Below, in pieces: positions 61,570 through 64,000 of a stretch of DNA of 64,000 bases (the first letter of the stretch is position 1; the number at the start of each line of letters is the position of its first letter). Under the pieces are notes generated by a model. The model worked only from the letters and a program-made list of their open reading frames with translations. It made no database searches and was not told the DNA's origin. The stretch comes from Bradyrhizobium liaoningense (lineage in GTDB: Bacteria; Pseudomonadota; Alphaproteobacteria; Rhizobiales; Xanthobacteraceae). Location: positions 186,001 through 250,000 of the forward strand of contig NZ_JAFCJM010000003.1 in assembly GCF_018130955.1 (NCBI RefSeq). The letters are read 5' to 3'. The translations under genes were made by a program, and so were the position numbers.

Positions 61570-63879
61570 ATGGCTGCTCCCATCAAGTTCGGCGTCGGCC
61601 AAAGCGTGCTTCGCAAGGAGGACGATGCGCTGATCCGCGGCAAGGGCCGCTATACCGACGACTATGCGCCGCAGGCCGCACTTCGCGCCCTGATGCTGCG
61701 CTCGCCGCATGCCCATGCCAAATACACGATCGATGTGAGCCGCGCCCGCTCACTGCCTGGCGTGGCGCTGGTCCTGACCGCCGCCGAAGTCGGGGATCTC
61801 GGCAATCTGCCGTGCCTGTTCAACCTCGAGACCGACCCGTTCACCGGACCGCCATACCCGATCCTGGCCAAGGACGAGGTGCGCCATGTCGGTGATTCCA
61901 TCGCCTTCGTGGTGGCCGAGACCATCGACCAGGCCCGCGACGCCATCGAAGCGATCGAGGTCAAATGGACGCCGCTGCCGGCCGTGACCGGCGTCGTCAA
62001 CGCCGTGAAGAAGGGCGCGCCGCAGGTCTGGCCCGACAAGCCCGGCAATCTGCTGTTCGACGTCTCGATCGGCGACAAGAAGGCGACGGAAGCCGCTTTC
62101 GCCAAGGCGCATGCGGTGGCCGAGATCAACATCGTCAATCCACGCGTGGTCGCGAGCTTCATGGAGACCCGCGCGGCCGTCTGCGAATACGACGCCAAGC
62201 GCGATCATCTCACGCTCACCGTCGGCAGCCAGGGCAGCCATCGCCTGCGCGACATCCTCTGCCAGAACGTGCTCAACATCCCCACCGACAAGATGCGGGT
62301 GATCTGCCCCGACGTCGGCGGCGGTTTTGGCACAAAGCTGTTTCCCTATCGGGAATACGCCCTGATGGCGGTCGCGGCGCGCAAGCTGAAGAAGGCGGTG
62401 AAGTGGGCGGCGGACCGCTCCGAGCACTTCATGGGCGACGCGCAGGGCCGCGACAACGTCACCACGGCGAAGATGGCGCTCGCGGAGGACGGAAAATTCC
62501 TGGCGATGGATTGCGACCTCATGGGCGACATGGGCGCGTATCTCTCGACCTTCGGGCCCTACATTCCCCATGGCGGCGCCGGCATGCTGCCGGGGCTCTA
62601 CGACATCCAGGCCTTCCACTGCCGGGTGCGTACGGTGTTCACCCACAGCGTGCCTGTCGACGCCTATCGCGGCGCGGGCCGGCCGGAGGCTGCCTACGTC
62701 ATCGAACGTCTGGTCGATGCCTGCGCGCGAAAACTCGACATGACGCCCGACGCCATCCGCCGCAAGAATTTCATTGCGCCGAAGGCACTGCCTTACAAGA
62801 CGGCCACCGGCAAGGTGTACGACTCCGGCGACTTCGCCGCGCATTTGAAGCGCGCAATGGAAATTGCCAATTGGAAGGAGTTTCCGAAGCGCGCCAAGGG
62901 CGCCAAGAAGCAGGGCCTGGTCCGCGGCATCGGCCTTGCGAGCTATGTCGAGATCTGCGGCGTGATGGGCGAAGAGACCGCCAATGTGCGGCTCGATCCC
63001 AACGGCGACGTCACCGTCCTGATCGGCACGCAATCGAGCGGGCAGGGCCACCATACGGCTTATGCCCAGATCGTTGCCGAGCAGTTCGGCCTGCCGCCGG
63101 AGCGCGTGCACATCCACCAGGGCGACACCGACGAGATCGCGACGGGCTTAGGCACCGGCGGCTCGGCCTCGATCCCGACCGGCGGCGTCTGCGTGGAGCG
63201 TGCAACGGGCGAGCTGGGCAAGAAGCTGAAAGAGGTCGCAGCGCAGGCGCTGGAGGCCAGCGCCGGCGACCTCGAGATTTCGGCCGGCGCAATCCGCATC
63301 GCCGGAACCGACCGCTCGATCTCCTTTGCCGATCTCGCCAAGCGTCCCGGGGCCGATCCATCGAAGATGAACGGCAGCGCGACCTTTGCCAGCGCCGACG
63401 GCACCTATCCCAACGGCACGCATCTGGCGGAAGTCGAGATCGATCCGGCCACCGGCATCATCAAGATCGTCAACTACGTGATCGTCGACGATTTCGGCAA
63501 GACGCTCAATCCGCTGCTGCTCGCGGGCCAGGTGCATGGCGGCGCCATGCAGGGCATCGGGCAGGCGCTGATGGAGCAGGTGGTGTACGGCCCCAGTGAC
63601 GGGCAGCTCATCACCGCGACCTACATGGACTACGCGCTGCCGCGTGCGGCTGATGGTCCCGCCTTCATCTTCGAGACCCACAACGTCCCCTGCAAGACCA
63701 ATCCGCTTGGCGTGAAGGGGGCGGGTGAGGCCGGCGCGATCGGCTCCTGTCCTGCCGTGGTCAACGCCATCGTCGATGGCCTCTGGCGCGAGTACAAGAT
63801 CGACCACATCGACATGCCGGCGACGCCGGAGCGGGTGTGGATCGCCCTCCACGAGCATCATCGCCGTCACAGCCTCTGA
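61570..63879 (+). CDS. Molybdenum hydroxylase large subunit (xanthine dehydrogenase/CoxL family)
   Basis: A 769-residue molybdopterin-cytosine-dinucleotide binding subunit. FGVGQSVLRKEDDALIRGKG begins the a/b hammerhead domain; CPDVGGGFGTKLFPYREYAL, VDAYRGAGRPEAAYVIERLV (AYRGAGR loop, form II type rather than the AYXCSFR of CO dehydrogenase) and GVKGAGEAGAIGSCPAVV (catalytic Glu) follow in order. It hydroxylates an unknown organic substrate in a complex with FAD and 2Fe-2S subunits, which are not in the window upstream; they may lie beyond 64000 or elsewhere. ATG 61570 fits the family start. Confidence 0.9.
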   Translation: MAAPIKFGVGQSVLRKEDDALIRGKGRYTDDYAPQAALRALMLRSPHAHAKYTIDVSRARSLPGVALVLTAAEVGDLGNLPCLFNLETDPFTGPPYPILAKDEVRHVGDSIAFVVAETIDQARDAIEAIEVKWTPLPAVTGVVNAVKKGAPQVWPDKPGNLLFDVSIGDKKATEAAFAKAHAVAEINIVNPRVVASFMETRAAVCEYDAKRDHLTLTVGSQGSHRLRDILCQNVLNIPTDKMRVICPDVGGGFGTKLFPYREYALMAVAARKLKKAVKWAADRSEHFMGDAQGRDNVTTAKMALAEDGKFLAMDCDLMGDMGAYLSTFGPYIPHGGAGMLPGLYDIQAFHCRVRTVFTHSVPVDAYRGAGRPEAAYVIERLVDACARKLDMTPDAIRRKNFIAPKALPYKTATGKVYDSGDFAAHLKRAMEIANWKEFPKRAKGAKKQGLVRGIGLASYVEICGVMGEETANVRLDPNGDVTVLIGTQSSGQGHHTAYAQIVAEQFGLPPERVHIHQGDTDEIATGLGTGGSASIPTGGVCVERATGELGKKLKEVAAQALEASAGDLEISAGAIRIAGTDRSISFADLAKRPGADPSKMNGSATFASADGTYPNGTHLAEVEIDPATGIIKIVNYVIVDDFGKTLNPLLLAGQVHGGAMQGIGQALMEQVVYGPSDGQLITATYMDYALPRAADGPAFIFETHNVPCKTNPLGVKGAGEAGAIGSCPAVVNAIVDGLWREYKIDHIDMPATPERVWIALHEHHRRHSL

Positions 63880-63886
63880 GCCTTTT

Positions 63887-63909
63887 CCGTTCCGATAAAA
63901 TCGGAACGG
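63887..63909 (+). terminator. Hairpin after the molybdenum hydroxylase gene
   Basis: CCGTTCCGAT-AAA-ATCGGAACGG has ten perfect pairs, eight bases after the stop. No T run follows directly. It is probably a weak terminator or RNA-stabilising stem. Confidence 0.6.
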
Positions 63910-63927
63910 GGCCCCTAGATTCTTGTT

Positions 63928-63979
63928 TTGACGCGTTTTCTTGACGCGAAGCGGTATCCGCTTCGCTTGAAAACGCTCT
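63928..63979. repeat. Dispersed 52-base repeat, copy 2
   Basis: It begins TTGACGCGTTTTCTTGACGC and ends CGCTTGAAAACGCTCT; four differences from 21511-21562. As with that copy, it lies just downstream of a gene. Confidence 0.7.
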
Positions 63980-64000
63980 CAACCTTGATCTCCTCGAGCG

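Overview
The window looks like a chromosomal segment of a Bradyrhizobium-type alphaproteobacterium (Nitrobacteraceae). The evidence is the high GC content, typical rhizobial LPS genes (lpcC, waaF, hldDE, a LspL-like epimerase), a branched-chain-amino-acid-type ABC transporter cassette, and several palindromic intergenic repeats that I associate with this group. The genus call rests on protein style and repeats, not on a marker gene or a search.

Region 1 (1-16 kb) is accessory DNA. A complete dTDP-L-rhamnose set (rmlB-rmlA divergent from rmlC-rmlD) sits between two diverged copies of a phage-derived locus. Next to it are a broken GDP-fucose synthase fragment joined to phage sequence, and then a partial prophage-like module on the minus strand: a ParB-like/DNA methyltransferase fusion, a DUF5681 protein, a large terminase, a YqaJ-type exonuclease and an ERF annealing protein fused to an HNH-like zinc domain. 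No capsid, tail or integrase genes are visible, and two genes of the module are frameshifted or carry stops. A decayed and internally rearranged IS66 element (12140-14682) and a short palindromic repeat cluster follow.

Region 2 (16-31 kb) is metabolic. A periplasmic binding protein plus LivHMGF-type transporter is followed by a MetE C-terminal-like methyltransferase. Then come two tandem TPR-caspase proteins, a helix-turn-helix/methyltransferase-like protein, metK and ahcY, which together form the S-adenosylmethionine cycle. A strong terminator and a small secreted six-cysteine peptide close the block.

Region 3 (31-41 kb) is mixed: a flavin monooxygenase remnant, a ParA-like ATPase overlapping a phasin-like gene, a LysR regulator divergent from an SDR/tautomerase pair, a Tat-exported alpha/beta hydrolase, an LpxO-like hydroxylase with an NTF2-like partner, an FAA hydrolase and an MsbA-like ABC exporter.

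Region 4 (41-59 kb) is a long cell-envelope block: galE, lpcC, waaF, hldD, hldE, an O-antigen ligase, a CapD/WbpM-like dehydratase, a family 2 glycosyltransferase, a lipid flippase-like membrane protein, a UDP-glucuronate epimerase, manC, a GnnA/GnnB-like pair (probably 2,3-diamino sugar for lipid A) and murJ. Together these supply heptose, galactose, mannose, uronic acid and amino sugar precursors, assemble the LPS core, ligate O-antigen and flip lipid II.

Region 5 (59-64 kb) carries a secreted repeat protein, a short ORF with a terminator ahead of a DUF1127 gene, and the large subunit of a molybdenum hydroxylase with no partner subunits inside the window.
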